Origin: DATARH01 sp963773625
GTDB taxonomy: Bacteria > Pseudomonadota > Alphaproteobacteria > ATCC43930 > CGMCC-115725
Assembly: GCA_963773625.1 (NCBI GenBank)
Contig: CAVZCJ010000010.1
Location: forward strand, 62,001-126,000
DNA: 64,000 nt
Direction of reading: 5' to 3'
Positions 10,571-19,487 of this stretch are shown piece after piece (the stretch's first letter is position 1; the number at the start of each line of letters is the position of its first letter). The notes beneath the pieces were generated by a model. It saw nothing but the letters and a program-made list of their open reading frames with translations. It made no database searches and had not been told where the DNA came from. Made by a program: the position numbers and the translations under genes.

Positions 10571-12312
10571 TCAGAACAGGGTTCCGGCCTTCATCGCGAA
10601 CTGCTCGACGATCGGGCCGAGCGCGAGGGCCGGGAAATAGGAAAGGCCGCCGACGATGACGATGACGCCGACCATCAGCCCGACAAAGAGGCCGCCATCG
10701 GTCGGGAAGGTGCCGGCCGAGGGCGCCGCGATCTTCTTCGCCGCCAGCGAGCCGGCGATCGCCAGCACCGGGATGATGACGAGGAACCGGCCCATCAGCA
10801 TCGCCATGCCGATCGTCGTGTTGTAGTAGGGCGTGTTGGCCGACAGACCGGCAAAGGCGCTGCCATTGTTGCCGGTGCCCGAGACAAAGGCATAGAGCGC
10901 CTCGGTGAAGCCGTGCGGGCCGGAATTCGCCATTCCGGCCAGGCCTGGGCTCGATGACCACGGCAAGCGCGGTCCAGCCAAGCATCGACAACGGCAGGGC
11001 CAAGATGGCCAGCATCGTCATCTTGACCTCTTTCGACCTCGAGCTTCTTGCCGAGATATTCGGGCGTGCGTCCGACCATCAGCCCGGCGACGAACAGGGC
11101 GATGATCGCCATCAGCAGCATGCCGTAGAGACCGGAGCCGACGCCGCCGATAGATGATCTCGCCGAGCATGATATTGGTGAGCGGCACCATGCCGCCGAT
11201 CGGCGTGAAGCTGTCGTGCATGCGCGTTGACCGCGCGCACGAGGCATCGGTGGTGATCGTGGCGAACAGATCGTCGAATTGGCGATGCCGAAGCGGACTT
11301 CCTTGCCTTCCATGTTGCCGCCGGGCTGCGTCAGTCGACGGCGCCTGGTCGATGCCGAGCGCGGCGAATTGCGGGTTGCCCGCGGACTCGGCCGAGTAGC
11401 AGAGGACGACGCCGACGATGTAGAGCACGCCCATCGCGCCGAGGATCGCCCAGCCCTGCTTCTCGTTGCCGACCATGCGGCCGAAGACGTTGGTCAGGCC
11501 GACGCCGAGCACGAACAGCGCCAGCATCTCGATCGAGGTTGGTCAGCGCGGTCGGGTTCTCGAACGGGTGCGCCGAGTTGGCGTTGAAGAAGCCGCCGCC
11601 ATTGGTGCCGAGCATCTTGATGAATCTTGCGAGGCCACCGGACCCTGCGCGATCACCTGCTTGACGCCTTCGAGCGTCGTCGCCTCGGTATAGGCGCTGA
11701 GGTTCTGCGGCACGCCCTGCCACACCAGCACCAGCGCGCCGACAATCGCAGATCGGCATGAGGATGTAGAGCGACGCAGCGGGTCATATCGACCCAGAAA
11801 TTGCCGATGCTGTTGGCCGAACGCCGCGCGAAGCCGCGGATCAGCGCCACGGCGACGACGATGCCCGCGGCCGCCGAGAGGAAATTGTGTGACGGTGAGC
11901 CCCGCCATCTGGACGAGGTAGCTCATCGTCGTTTCCGGCGCCATAGGACTGCCAGTTGGTGTTGGTGTCGAAGCTGACCGCGGTGTTGAAGGCGAGGCGT
12001 CTGCGCAACCGCGTCCTGACCGGCCGGATTGAACGGCAGGACGGTCTGCAGCCGCATGCAGCCATAAAGCAGCGACGAAACCGGCGGCGCATGGAACAAG
12101 CAGCACGCCGATCCCATAGACCAGCCAATGCTGCTCCTGCACGCTCGTCGACGCCGCAGAGCGCGTAGATGCCGCGCTCCACGGCCCGACAACGGGCGAA
12201 GAAAGCTTACGCGGCCCTCGAACACGGCGGTCATGTAGCCGCCGAGCGGACGGGCAACGCAGAATAGGATCGCCGTGAAGATGGCGATCTGGATCCAACC
12301 GTTTGCGGTCAT
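10571..12312 (-). CDS. kdpA: KdpA, potassium-binding channel-like subunit (heavily frameshifted)
   Basis: Protein pieces in all three minus frames assemble into a complete KdpA: start MTANGWIQIAIFTAILFC, selectivity loops with LGTNGGGFFNANSAHPFENP, MHDSFTPIGGMVPLTN and GTGNNGSAFAG, and the end EQFAMKAGTLF. I count more than a dozen one-base changes, nearly all insertions, for example near 10948, 11030, 11152, 11222, 11327, 11536, 11752, 11893, 11938 and 12001. Amino-acid conservation between them is intact, which does not fit an old pseudogene. KdpA forms the membrane pore through which potassium passes. Confidence 0.85.
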
Positions 12313-12333
12313 GGCATCCTCGAAATTTCTCGC

Positions 12334-12420
12334 TCAGAACTTCTCTGGGCGGAGCAGTGCGACAACCAGGTAGACGAGCATGCCGACCGAGATCAGCGCG
12401 CCCAGGATCAATTCGAACAT
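12334..12420 (-). CDS. kdpF: KdpF, small accessory membrane peptide
   Basis: This 28-residue peptide, MFELILGALISVGMLVYLVV followed by ALLRPEKF, is a single membrane helix with the Leu-Arg-Pro-Glu-Lys-Phe tail typical of KdpF. The ATG follows a GAGGGCGCC spacer and kdpA starts 21 bp downstream. KdpF stabilises the KdpABC complex in the inner membrane. Confidence 0.9.
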   Translation of the reverse strand: MFELILGALISVGMLVYLVVALLRPEKF

Positions 12421-12427
12421 GGCGCCC

Positions 12428-12511
12428 TCACAACCGGTCGCAGGCGTAGAGATAGAGGCAGCCGGCGGCGAAGAAGCCGAGACCGACCGCGAGGAAAATG
12501 ATGTCCAACAC
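12428..12511 (-). CDS. 27-residue membrane peptide upstream of kdpF
   Basis: GTG at 12511 follows an AGGAGAG ribosome site by about seven bases and opens a 27-residue frame: MLDIIFLAVGLGFFAAGCLY, then LYACDRL, then stop. It is one membrane helix ending in a charged Cys-Asp-Arg tail. It ends seven bases before the kdpF ATG, so the two are probably co-translated. Similar tiny hydrophobic frames occur ahead of kdpF in other alphaproteobacteria from my recollection, but I know no assigned function. It may be a second KdpF-like stabiliser. Confidence 0.6.
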   Translation of the reverse strand: MLDIIFLAVGLGFFAAGCLYLYACDRL

Positions 12512-12614
12512 CTTCGCTCTCCTAAAAGGCCCAGCCATCCCTGGCGGGCGTCGGTGCGGCAGTATGGAGGGCCCCTGTTACGCTCGGTTTGCGCGAGTCG
12601 AAACTGACCTAGGA

Positions 12615-12794
12615 TCAACCCGCGCTCAATTCCGCCTGAACGAGAAGCACAACCAACGCGGCCCAGAACATCGGCCCGAGCAACTCCATCAGGCTGCCGG
12701 TCACCGCATAGAGCAGCGCAATTCCCGGCTGATCGGTGAAGTCGTTGTTCCAGGTACCGCGACCCGAAAACGGCTGACGGTTCTCCGTCAGCAA
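12615..12794 (-). CDS. Possible small membrane protein at the head of the kdp operon
   Basis: An open minus frame of up to 59 residues from TTG at 12794 contains GTWNNDFTDQPG followed by two hydrophobic stretches, IALLYAVTGSLMELLG and MFWAALVVLLVQAEL, ending SAG. No ATG is available and the start is uncertain; a frame error upstream could hide the true N-terminus. Composition is protein-like and it lies in the kdp direction about 100 bp before the 27-residue peptide. I do not recognise it. The 12795-12944 stretch upstream is the likely kdp promoter region, with no firm motif called. Confidence 0.3.
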   Translation of the reverse strand: MLTENRQPFSGRGTWNNDFTDQPGIALLYAVTGSLMELLGPMFWAALVVLLVQAELSAG

Positions 12795-12944
12795 AGAAAG
12801 ACCGCATGTCTCGCCGGCCGCCTTACTCCAGCCCGGTGATAAAAGGACATCGACGGATTAACTTTCGAGACGGATCGTGTCCGTGGCGCATAAAGACGGC
12901 ATAAAGGCGCCGATCGGCTGGAGCGTCCGCGCCACAGCCTCAGG

Positions 12945-14048
12945 CTAGCTCCGCCGCAGCCGGGCGGGATCGAGCGGCGGCAGGCGGCTGAGGCCGAACG
13001 GCGTCAGGTCAACACTGCGGGCGGCGCCATCGACGATCAGCTCCGCCATCGCCTCGCCCGTCGCCGGGGCGTTGAGGATGCCCCAGACGCTGTGTCCGGT
13101 GGCGATATAAGCGCCGGCGACGCCCGGCACCGAGCCGATCAGCGGCAGGCCGTCACGCGTAACCGGGCGGTAGCAGGCCTGGCGCGCAAGGATTTTGGCC
13201 GCGCCCAACACCGGCGAGATCGCCCGGCACATCGCCTCGAGCCGGTAGAGCGCGCCACCATCCGGGGTGACGCGCGCCGGATCGGCCGGCAATGCCTCCT
13301 CGCCGGAAATCCCGCAGACATAGGTCGTCCCGTCGGTGCGCGGAAACAGTTCGGGGGTCAACACCGCGCCGGTATCCGGCTCCCGATATTCGAGGAATGC
13401 CGCCTCCGCCGGGATTTGCGCGCCGGTGTCGAAGACGAGGCTATGACCCTTAAGACCAAACACAGCCGGCAGCGGCAGCCACAACGCAGCCAGGATCGAC
13501 CATGGGCCCATGGCGATGACGACGGCATCGGCCGCTAGGATCTCACCGCCGTCGATCTCGACGCCGGCGACGCGCGGCGGATCGTCGAGCCGCGTCAGCC
13601 CAGTGACCCGGCCGAGGCGCAGCGTCGCGCCCTGGGCCTCGGCGGCGCGCATCATCGCGGCGGTGAACTGGCCGGGGTGGACCTGTGCGGTCGTTTTGGG
13701 CGAACCCAGCGCCTGCGCCACCGTCACCTCTGGCGACAGCCAACCGAGATCGTAAGCGCTGCCCCGGCTGGGAAACCCGGCGAAGCCGCCATAAGTGTCG
13801 AGGCGGCGGTATCCCCAATCGCCGGCGACTTCGTCCGCCAGCCGCGCGTGGAGATCGAAGCTGCGCTGCGCCAGTGGCGCGAGCGGCGAGCCGTCGCACC
13901 AATCGCGGGCGAGGAACCCGCCCGATTTGCCCGACGCGGCGCAGGCGAGGCCGGTGCCTTCGATAACGGTCGCCGCGACCCCACGGCAGCTGAGAAAATA
14001 CGCGATCGAGGCGCCGATCGCCCCGCCGCCGCAGATCGCAACATGCAT
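12945..14048 (-). CDS. FAD-dependent amino-acid oxidase-type oxidoreductase (DAO family)
   Basis: This 367-residue protein opens with the dinucleotide-binding motif VAICGGGAIGASIAYFL and an acidic residue ending the second strand (VIEGTG), as in DAO/glycine-oxidase/DadA enzymes. The C-terminus has LPLIGSVPGVAGAYIATGHS, the typical FAD-closing GH(S/G) region. It should oxidise an amine or amino acid using FAD; the substrate cannot be told. The frame is intact. It is divergent from the FAD monooxygenase at 14164 across 115 bp, so a shared control region is possible. Confidence 0.8.
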   Translation of the reverse strand: MHVAICGGGAIGASIAYFLSCRGVAATVIEGTGLACAASGKSGGFLARDWCDGSPLAPLAQRSFDLHARLADEVAGDWGYRRLDTYGGFAGFPSRGSAYDLGWLSPEVTVAQALGSPKTTAQVHPGQFTAAMMRAAEAQGATLRLGRVTGLTRLDDPPRVAGVEIDGGEILAADAVVIAMGPWSILAALWLPLPAVFGLKGHSLVFDTGAQIPAEAAFLEYREPDTGAVLTPELFPRTDGTTYVCGISGEEALPADPARVTPDGGALYRLEAMCRAISPVLGAAKILARQACYRPVTRDGLPLIGSVPGVAGAYIATGHSVWGILNAPATGEAMAELIVDGAARSVDLTPFGLSRLPPLDPARLRRS

Positions 14049-14163
14049 CGCGTTTGACCCGATAGTGATCTGGTGGCGCGTAGCACCATGTCACGATTGG
14101 CGCTGGCGCCACGGCCACTGGTTGGCATATCTGACCACGTCCAATCAACACCGCGGAAGTCGA

Positions 14164-15777
14164 ATGCTCGAAGTGCCCATCCTCATCGTTGGCGGCGGAC
14201 CGGTTGGTCTAACCGCCTCGATCCTCTTGTCGCAGCTAGGCGTTCGCTCGCTGCTGGTCGAACGCCATCCCGGCACGGCAATACTGCCGAAGGCGCGGGG
14301 CATCAACGCGCGAACCATGGAGATGTACCGCCAGATAGGGATCGAGCAGGCGATCCGCGACGCCGGCCTCCCGACCGAGCGCACCGGCTTTATCGTGTGG
14401 ACCGAGAGCCTCTCGGGACAAGAGATCGAGCGCCGCGTCCCCGGCCGCATGGCGCCGGCTAATCGGGCGGCGTCGCCGGTCTTGAACTGCCTCTGCGCGC
14501 AGGACGATCTCGAGCCGGTGCTGCGCCGTTTCGCCGAAGCGCAGCCGCCAGGCGAACTTCGTTTCAATGCGGAGTTGACCGAAGTGAGCCAGGATTCCGG
14601 CGGCGTCACCGCCACGATCACCGATCGCATCGGCGATCGCGAAACCCAGGTGCGCGCGCAATACTTGATCGCCGCCGATGGCGCCCAGAGCCGGGTTCGC
14701 CGGCTGATCGGCGCGCGGATGATCGGCCAGGAAGGCGTCTACGACAGCGTCAACATCCTGTTCAACGCCGACTTGCGGCAATGGGTGGCCGATCGGCCCG
14801 CGGCGCTGTACTTCGTCGAACAGCCCGATCTGCGCGCGACCTTCCTCACGATCAACGCCCACGATCGCTGGGGCTTTTTGATCCACAGCCTGAAGCAATA
14901 CGGGTACGTCCCGGACGATTTTACCGAAGAGCGCTGCGCCGCGCTGATCCGGCAGGGCGTCGGCAAGCCAGATTTGCCGGTCAAGATCCTCGGCATCAGC
15001 GCCTGGGAAGCCTCGGCGATCGTCGCCGACCGATATCGCGATGGGCGGCTCTTTCTCGCCGGCGACGCCGCGCACGAGATGCCCCCGACCGGCGGGTTCG
15101 GGCTCAATACCGGCGTTCAAGACGCGCAAAACCTGGTGTGGAAGCTGGCTGCGGTGTTGAAGGGCCAAGCCGGCGAGGCGCTGCTCGATACTTACCACCC
15201 CGAGCGCCAGCCGCTGGCCACGATCACCACCAAGGCCAGCCTGGAGAATTCCCTCTCGATGGGACGCACCGCGCGGCAGGAAGGCGCCAAGCTGCCGCGC
15301 TCCGAATTCCTCAACGAGCAGGGCCTGATCTTTGGGGCGCGCTACGAGTCGGCGGCGGTAATCGCGGACGGCACGCTACCGCCCGCCATCGACGATCCCG
15401 TCACGCAGTACGTGCCTTCGGCGAGGCCCGGGCAGCGGGCGCCGCATGTCTGGCTCGAACGCGGCGGCCAGCAATTGTCGACCATCGACCTCTTCGGACG
15501 GGGCTTCGTGCTGCTGGCTGGGTGCCGCGGAGATGACTGGCGTCGCGCCGCATCCGCGCTCGCCAGGCCGGTTCGCCCCAAACTCGAAGCCTTGACGATC
15601 GGCGAGGGCAGCGACCTCGGTGACGTCAACGACTGGCAGGCCGCCTACGAGATCGACGCAGACGGCGCCGTGCTGGTGCGCCCGGACGGGTATGTCGCCT
15701 GGCGCTGCCGCTCAGGCGCAGCAACGGAAGCGACGCACGTTCTCGAAGCCGCGCTCGACCGCATCCTTCAGCGCTAG
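14164..15777 (+). CDS. FAD-dependent aromatic-ring hydroxylase (group A flavin monooxygenase)
   Basis: This 537-residue protein has the GxGxxG-type FAD site near the start (LIVGGGPVGLTASILLSQ) and the second FAD/ribityl motif RLFLAGDAAHEMPPTGGFG near residue 300, followed by GVQDAQNLVWKLAAVLKG. A thioredoxin-like C-terminal domain is suggested by length. This layout matches the PheA/TfdB/MhpA family of NAD(P)H-dependent phenolic hydroxylases. ATG at 14164 was chosen because the FAD motif begins four residues later. The substrate is unknown; neighbouring flavin monooxygenases and a transporter suggest catabolism of a ring compound. The frame is intact. Confidence 0.85.
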   Translation: MLEVPILIVGGGPVGLTASILLSQLGVRSLLVERHPGTAILPKARGINARTMEMYRQIGIEQAIRDAGLPTERTGFIVWTESLSGQEIERRVPGRMAPANRAASPVLNCLCAQDDLEPVLRRFAEAQPPGELRFNAELTEVSQDSGGVTATITDRIGDRETQVRAQYLIAADGAQSRVRRLIGARMIGQEGVYDSVNILFNADLRQWVADRPAALYFVEQPDLRATFLTINAHDRWGFLIHSLKQYGYVPDDFTEERCAALIRQGVGKPDLPVKILGISAWEASAIVADRYRDGRLFLAGDAAHEMPPTGGFGLNTGVQDAQNLVWKLAAVLKGQAGEALLDTYHPERQPLATITTKASLENSLSMGRTARQEGAKLPRSEFLNEQGLIFGARYESAAVIADGTLPPAIDDPVTQYVPSARPGQRAPHVWLERGGQQLSTIDLFGRGFVLLAGCRGDDWRRAASALARPVRPKLEALTIGEGSDLGDVNDWQAAYEIDADGAVLVRPDGYVAWRCRSGAATEATHVLEAALDRILQR

Positions 15778-15782
15778 TCCGC

Positions 15783-17136
15783 CTACTTCGCCGCCGCGGC
15801 CTCGCGCGGCGCCGCGTCGAAGGCGCTTTTCGGCCAGGGCAGGCCGTAATGCTCGCGCAGCGTCTTGCCCTCGTACTCGCCGCGGAACAGACCGCGCCGC
15901 CGCAGGATCGGGATCACCTCGGCGGCGAAAACGTCGAGCTGAACCGGCAGCAGCGGCGGCATGATGTTGAACCCGTCGGCCGCGCCGTCGGTGAACCAGT
16001 CCTCGATCAGGTCGGCGATCTGCTCCGGCGTGCCGGTCGCGGTGAAATGGCCGCGCGCGCCCGCGAGATAGCCGAGCAGCTGTCGCAGCGTCGCATTCTC
16101 GCGCCGCACGAAGTTGATGATGACCTCGGTGCGGCTGCGCGCCGCCTGCACGGTGCCGGGGTCGGGGAAGTCCTCCGGCTTCAACGGCCGGTCGAGCGGC
16201 AGGTGCGAAAAGTCGTGGCCGCCAAACCGGTTGGACAGCCGCTTGCGTCCCACCTCGGGGTCGGTCAGCTCATTGACCTCGCGCGCCATACGCTGCGCCT
16301 CGGCCTCGGTCGAGGCGATCATCGGAGAGAGGCCCGGCAGGATCAGCACATGCTCCTGGGTTGCGCCCCTCGGCCGCCGCCCGGCGCTTGAGGTCGGCAT
16401 AGAATTCCTGCGCGGTTGCCTTTTCGACATGGGCGGTGAAGACCGCTTCGGCATGGCGCGCGGCAAACCCGCGTCCGGTATCGGACGAGCCTGCCTGGAC
16501 CAGCACCGGCCGCCCCTGCGGGCAGCGCGGCATGTTGAGCGGCCCCTCGACCTGGTAGAAATCGCCGCGATGGTGGATCGGCCGGATGCGGTCAGCCTTG
16601 GCATAGACGCCGGCCGCGCGGTCGTCGACCACCGCGTCCGCGGCCCAGCTGTCCCACAACGCCTTGACGACCGACATGAACTCTTCGCCCCGGGCGTAGC
16701 GGTCGGCGTGACTGACCTGTCCCTCGCCGCCGAAATTCTCGGCCGCCGTCGCCAGCCACGAGGTGACGATGTTCCAGGCGGCGCGGCCATTGCTGATATG
16801 GTCGATCGAGGCGAACTGGCGCGCCAGGTTGAACGGCTCGGTATAGGTGGTCGAGCAGGTGGCGATCAGCCCGATCCGCTGCGTCGCCACCGCGATCGCG
16901 GCCAGCACGGTGATCGGTTCGAGCCAGGTGCGCGCGGCCTGCGCCACGTCGCCGCCGAGCGCCAGCTGATCGGCGAGGAAGATCGAGTCGAACTTCGCCG
17001 CCTCGGCGCGCTGCGCCAGATCGATGTAGTAGCGGATATCGGTCAGCGGCAGCGGCGACGTGTCCGGATGCCGCCACGACGCCTCGTGGTGACCGCGGCT
17101 ATGGATGAACAGGTTGAGGTGCAATTGCCGTTTCAT
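15783..17136 (-). CDS. LLM-class FMN-dependent monooxygenase, NtaA/SnaA/DszA type (frameshifted)
   Basis: The protein begins MKRQLHLNLFIHSRGHHEAS and has the family features FDSIFLADQL, SIDHISNGRAAWNIVTS and GRPVLVQAGSSDTGRGFAA. A frame change near 16370 separates this part from the C-terminal half (EHVLILPGLSPMIASTEAEA to the end, with FNIMPPLLP). Repaired length of about 450 residues is normal for nitrilotriacetate monooxygenase-like enzymes, which use reduced FMN from a separate reductase. It follows the FMN reductase and a second such monooxygenase on the same strand, forming a three-gene unit. The substrate is not predictable. Confidence 0.85.
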
Positions 17137-17212
17137 GGCGTCGATCCGATCAGGTGAACTTGGCGGCGAGCGGTTTCGGACCGAGCGTTGGCCCGGTCGA
17201 GCCGGCTTAGCG

Positions 17213-17701
17213 TCAGAAGCGTCTGGCATCAGCGCCGTCAAATCCTGGCGCGCGCCCTCCGAGGCCAGCTGGCCGTCCTTGAAGTCGCCGCCGGTGATGT
17301 AGACGCTGGTCGGCGCGATCAGCGCGCCGAACCAGGTCAGCACCTCGCGCAGCTGCCAATCGACGCCGAGGAAGTGGTGCGGCGAGCCGCCCATCGCGAC
17401 GATGCCGACCGGCTTCGCCTGCAGCGCCTCGACCGGCGTGAGTGTCGAGCAGGTTCTTCAACACCCCGGGATAGCTCGCCCGGTAGACCGGAGCGGCGAT
17501 CAGCACCGCCGCCGCATCCACAATCTTGGCCACGGCATCCCGGGTGGCCGCGTCGTACTGCTCAAGCGGCCGTCCGTCGCAAATCTCGACCGGCGTCTCG
17601 GCGAGGTTGAGGATATCGACCGCGGCGTCCTCGACCGTTCCCGCGGCATAGGCAACCGCGGCGGCGAGCCGGCCGGGCGGCGTCGCCGCGCCGACGATCA
17701 T
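17213..17701 (-). CDS. NADPH-dependent FMN reductase (frameshifted)
   Basis: The N-terminal two thirds read VDILNLAETPVEICDGRPLE and IVDAAAVLIAAPVYRASYPG VLKNLLD, the flavodoxin-like core of SsuE/MsuE-type reductases. Near 17450 the frame changes; the other frame carries VGIVAMGGSPHHFLGVDWQL and an end region LTALMPDA. The stop at 17213 fits a length of about 162 residues if a second compensating change occurs before it. The enzyme supplies reduced FMN to flavin monooxygenases. It lies 18 bp after LLM monooxygenase 17720-19049 and before the one at 15783-17136, an arrangement that supports joint function. Confidence 0.8.
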   Translation of the reverse strand: MIVGAATPPGRLAAAVAYAAGTVEDAAVDILNLAETPVEICDGRPLEQYDAATRDAVAKIVDAAAVLIAAPVYRASYPGVLKNLLDTHAGRGAAGEAGRHRRDGRLAAPLPRRRLAAARGADLVRRADRADQRLHHRRRLQGRPAGLGGRAPGFDGADARRF

Positions 17702-17719
17702 CAGCAGCCCTGCCGACCC

Positions 17720-19049
17720 TCACTCCCCCGCTTGAAGCTGGCGTGCCGGCGCCGGCACCGGCGCCAGCCCGAAATGGTCGCGCAAGGTCGTGCCTTCGTA
17801 GTCGCGGCGGAACAGGCCGCGGCGCTGCAGTTCCGGGATCACCAGATCGACGAAATCGGCGAAGCCGCCGGGGAAATAGGCCGGCAGCACGTTGAACCCG
17901 TCCGCCGCCTTCTCGACGAACCATTGTTCGAGCGTGTCGGCGATCTTCCGCACGCGTGCCGCACAGCACCCAATGGCCGCGCGCCGCCGCGGTCAGGTTG
18001 TAGAGGTCGCGCAGCGTCATGTTCTCGCGCTTGGCCATCTCGTAGAGCACGCTGGTGAAGGTGCGGCTGCCCTGGAACGGCGGCGGGGGCGGCACCGGGC
18101 CGTCGAGGTCATGGCCGGAGACGTCGTAGCCGATGCGGCTGGCGACGAGGGTGATCGCGTTAGTCGGGCTGATCCAGCTCTGCAGCTTGGCGAGTTTGGC
18201 GCGCGCCTCGTCCTCGGTGGCGCCGACGATCGGCATCATTCCGGGCAGCACCGCGATCTCGTCCGGGCTGCGGCCGTATTTCGCCATGCGGCCCTTGAGG
18301 TCGGCATAGGCCTTTTTCGCCGGCTCCAGCTCCTGGACCACCGAAAACACCACGTCGGCGGTGCGCGCCGCCAGTTCGAGCCCGCTCGGCGAACCGCCGG
18401 CCTGGATGATGACCGGGTGCCCCTGCGGGCAGCGGGCCTGGTTGATCGGCCCCCTGACCTGGAAGAACCGGCCCTTGTGGTTGAGCGGCCGCACCTTGGC
18501 CGGATCGACGTACTGGCCGGTTTGCGTGTCGGCGACGACCGCATCCTCGTCCCAGCAATCCCACAGCCCGCGCACGACATCGACGAATTCCTCGGCGCGC
18601 TGGTAGCGCAGCTCGTGATCGATGTGCTCGTCGAGATTGAAGTTCTGTGCGGCCTTGGCGTTGGAGCTGGTGACGACATTCCACGCCGCGCGTCCGCCGC
18701 TCAGGTGGTCGATCGAGCCGAAGATGCGGGCGACGTTGAACGGCTCGGAAAAGCTCGTCGAGACCGTCGCGCCGAGCCCGACATGGGTGGTGCACTGGCT
18801 CAGCGCGGTGATCAGCGTGGTCGGCTCGAACCGGCACAGGAACGACGGGTGGTCGGTCGGGTCCATCACCATCGAGTCGGAGATGAACAACAGGTCGAAC
18901 TTGCCGCGCTCGGCGATGCGGGCGATTTCCTGCATCACCGGCAGTTCCATGTGGCTCTTGAACGCGCCCTCGTAGCGCCAGCCGGCCTGATGATTGCCGG
19001 TGCCGAGGACGAACACCCCCATATGCATCTGCCGTTGCCTGGCGGCCAT
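17720..19049 (-). CDS. LLM-class FMN-dependent monooxygenase (frameshifted near its end)
   Basis: The start at 19049 has GGAGACGGG just upstream and gives MAARQRQMHMGVFVLGTGNH. Family marks include FDLLFISDSM, GSIDHLSGGRAAWNVVTSSN and GHPVIIQAGGSPSGLELAA. A frame change near 17950 moves the last 70 or so residues (DGFNVLPAYFPGG and RRGLFRRDYEGTTLRDHFG) to another frame. Length of about 440 residues is normal. It is the first gene of the minus-strand unit monooxygenase-FMN reductase-monooxygenase and is paralogous to the enzymes at 15783 and 19488. Two-component FMNH2-dependent oxidation of an organic substrate is the expected reaction. Confidence 0.85.
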
Positions 19050-19221
19050 ATACCCGTCTCCTTCGCCGCGCATTCTAGCGCGACACTTGGCCCGGCGCAG
19101 TCGCGCCCAACGGCCTCAACAAAATCACAAGCTCTTCTGAAGGGTAAATCAAGCCGCCCGAAAAGTCTTTGGCGCCGCCGCCGTGTAGGCCTTTAGGGGT
19201 TGACGCTTTGGAGGGCAACCG

Positions 19222-19377
19222 ATGATCGAGGACGCCATCTCTGCACTGGTCTCGGCTTGGTACGTGACGCTGACAGCCAGCTGCCTGCTGTTCGTCGCCG
19301 TGGCGGTCGCGCCCTATTGGGACAGCGCCGTCTATTTCAAGGCGCTGCACGAGGCGCTGGTGACGGACCCAATGTAA
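19222..19377 (+). CDS. 51-residue membrane protein
   Basis: ATG at 19222 follows GGAGGG by seven bases. The frame reads MIEDAISALVSAWYVTLTAS, a hydrophobic helix, then APYWDSAVYFKALHEALVTD and PM before a stop. One membrane span with a short charged tail is predicted. It sits between two LLM monooxygenase units, 110 bp before the second. I do not recognise it; the good ribosome site and protein-like composition argue that it is real. Confidence 0.55.
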   Translation: MIEDAISALVSAWYVTLTASCLLFVAVAVAPYWDSAVYFKALHEALVTDPM

Positions 19378-19487
19378 TCGGCGAAACTGGGCCGCGGCTC
19401 CCCTCACCCGGGTCGCGGCCCAACTCTCTTCTCGCGATTGCCCCGGCGGCGCGGATAAAATCGTGCAGGTCCAGGAGGCAGGAGCAC

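Noticed and set aside
10571..12312. Programmed ribosomal frameshifting in kdpA and other genes
   Set aside because: There are too many shift sites, mostly one-base insertions with no slippery heptamers, and the families are not known to use it.
17136..17394. Apparent in-frame fusion of FMN reductase to the LLM monooxygenase
   Set aside because: The read-through frame exists only downstream of a frame change near 17450; the original reductase frame has TGA at 17213, where the protein should end.
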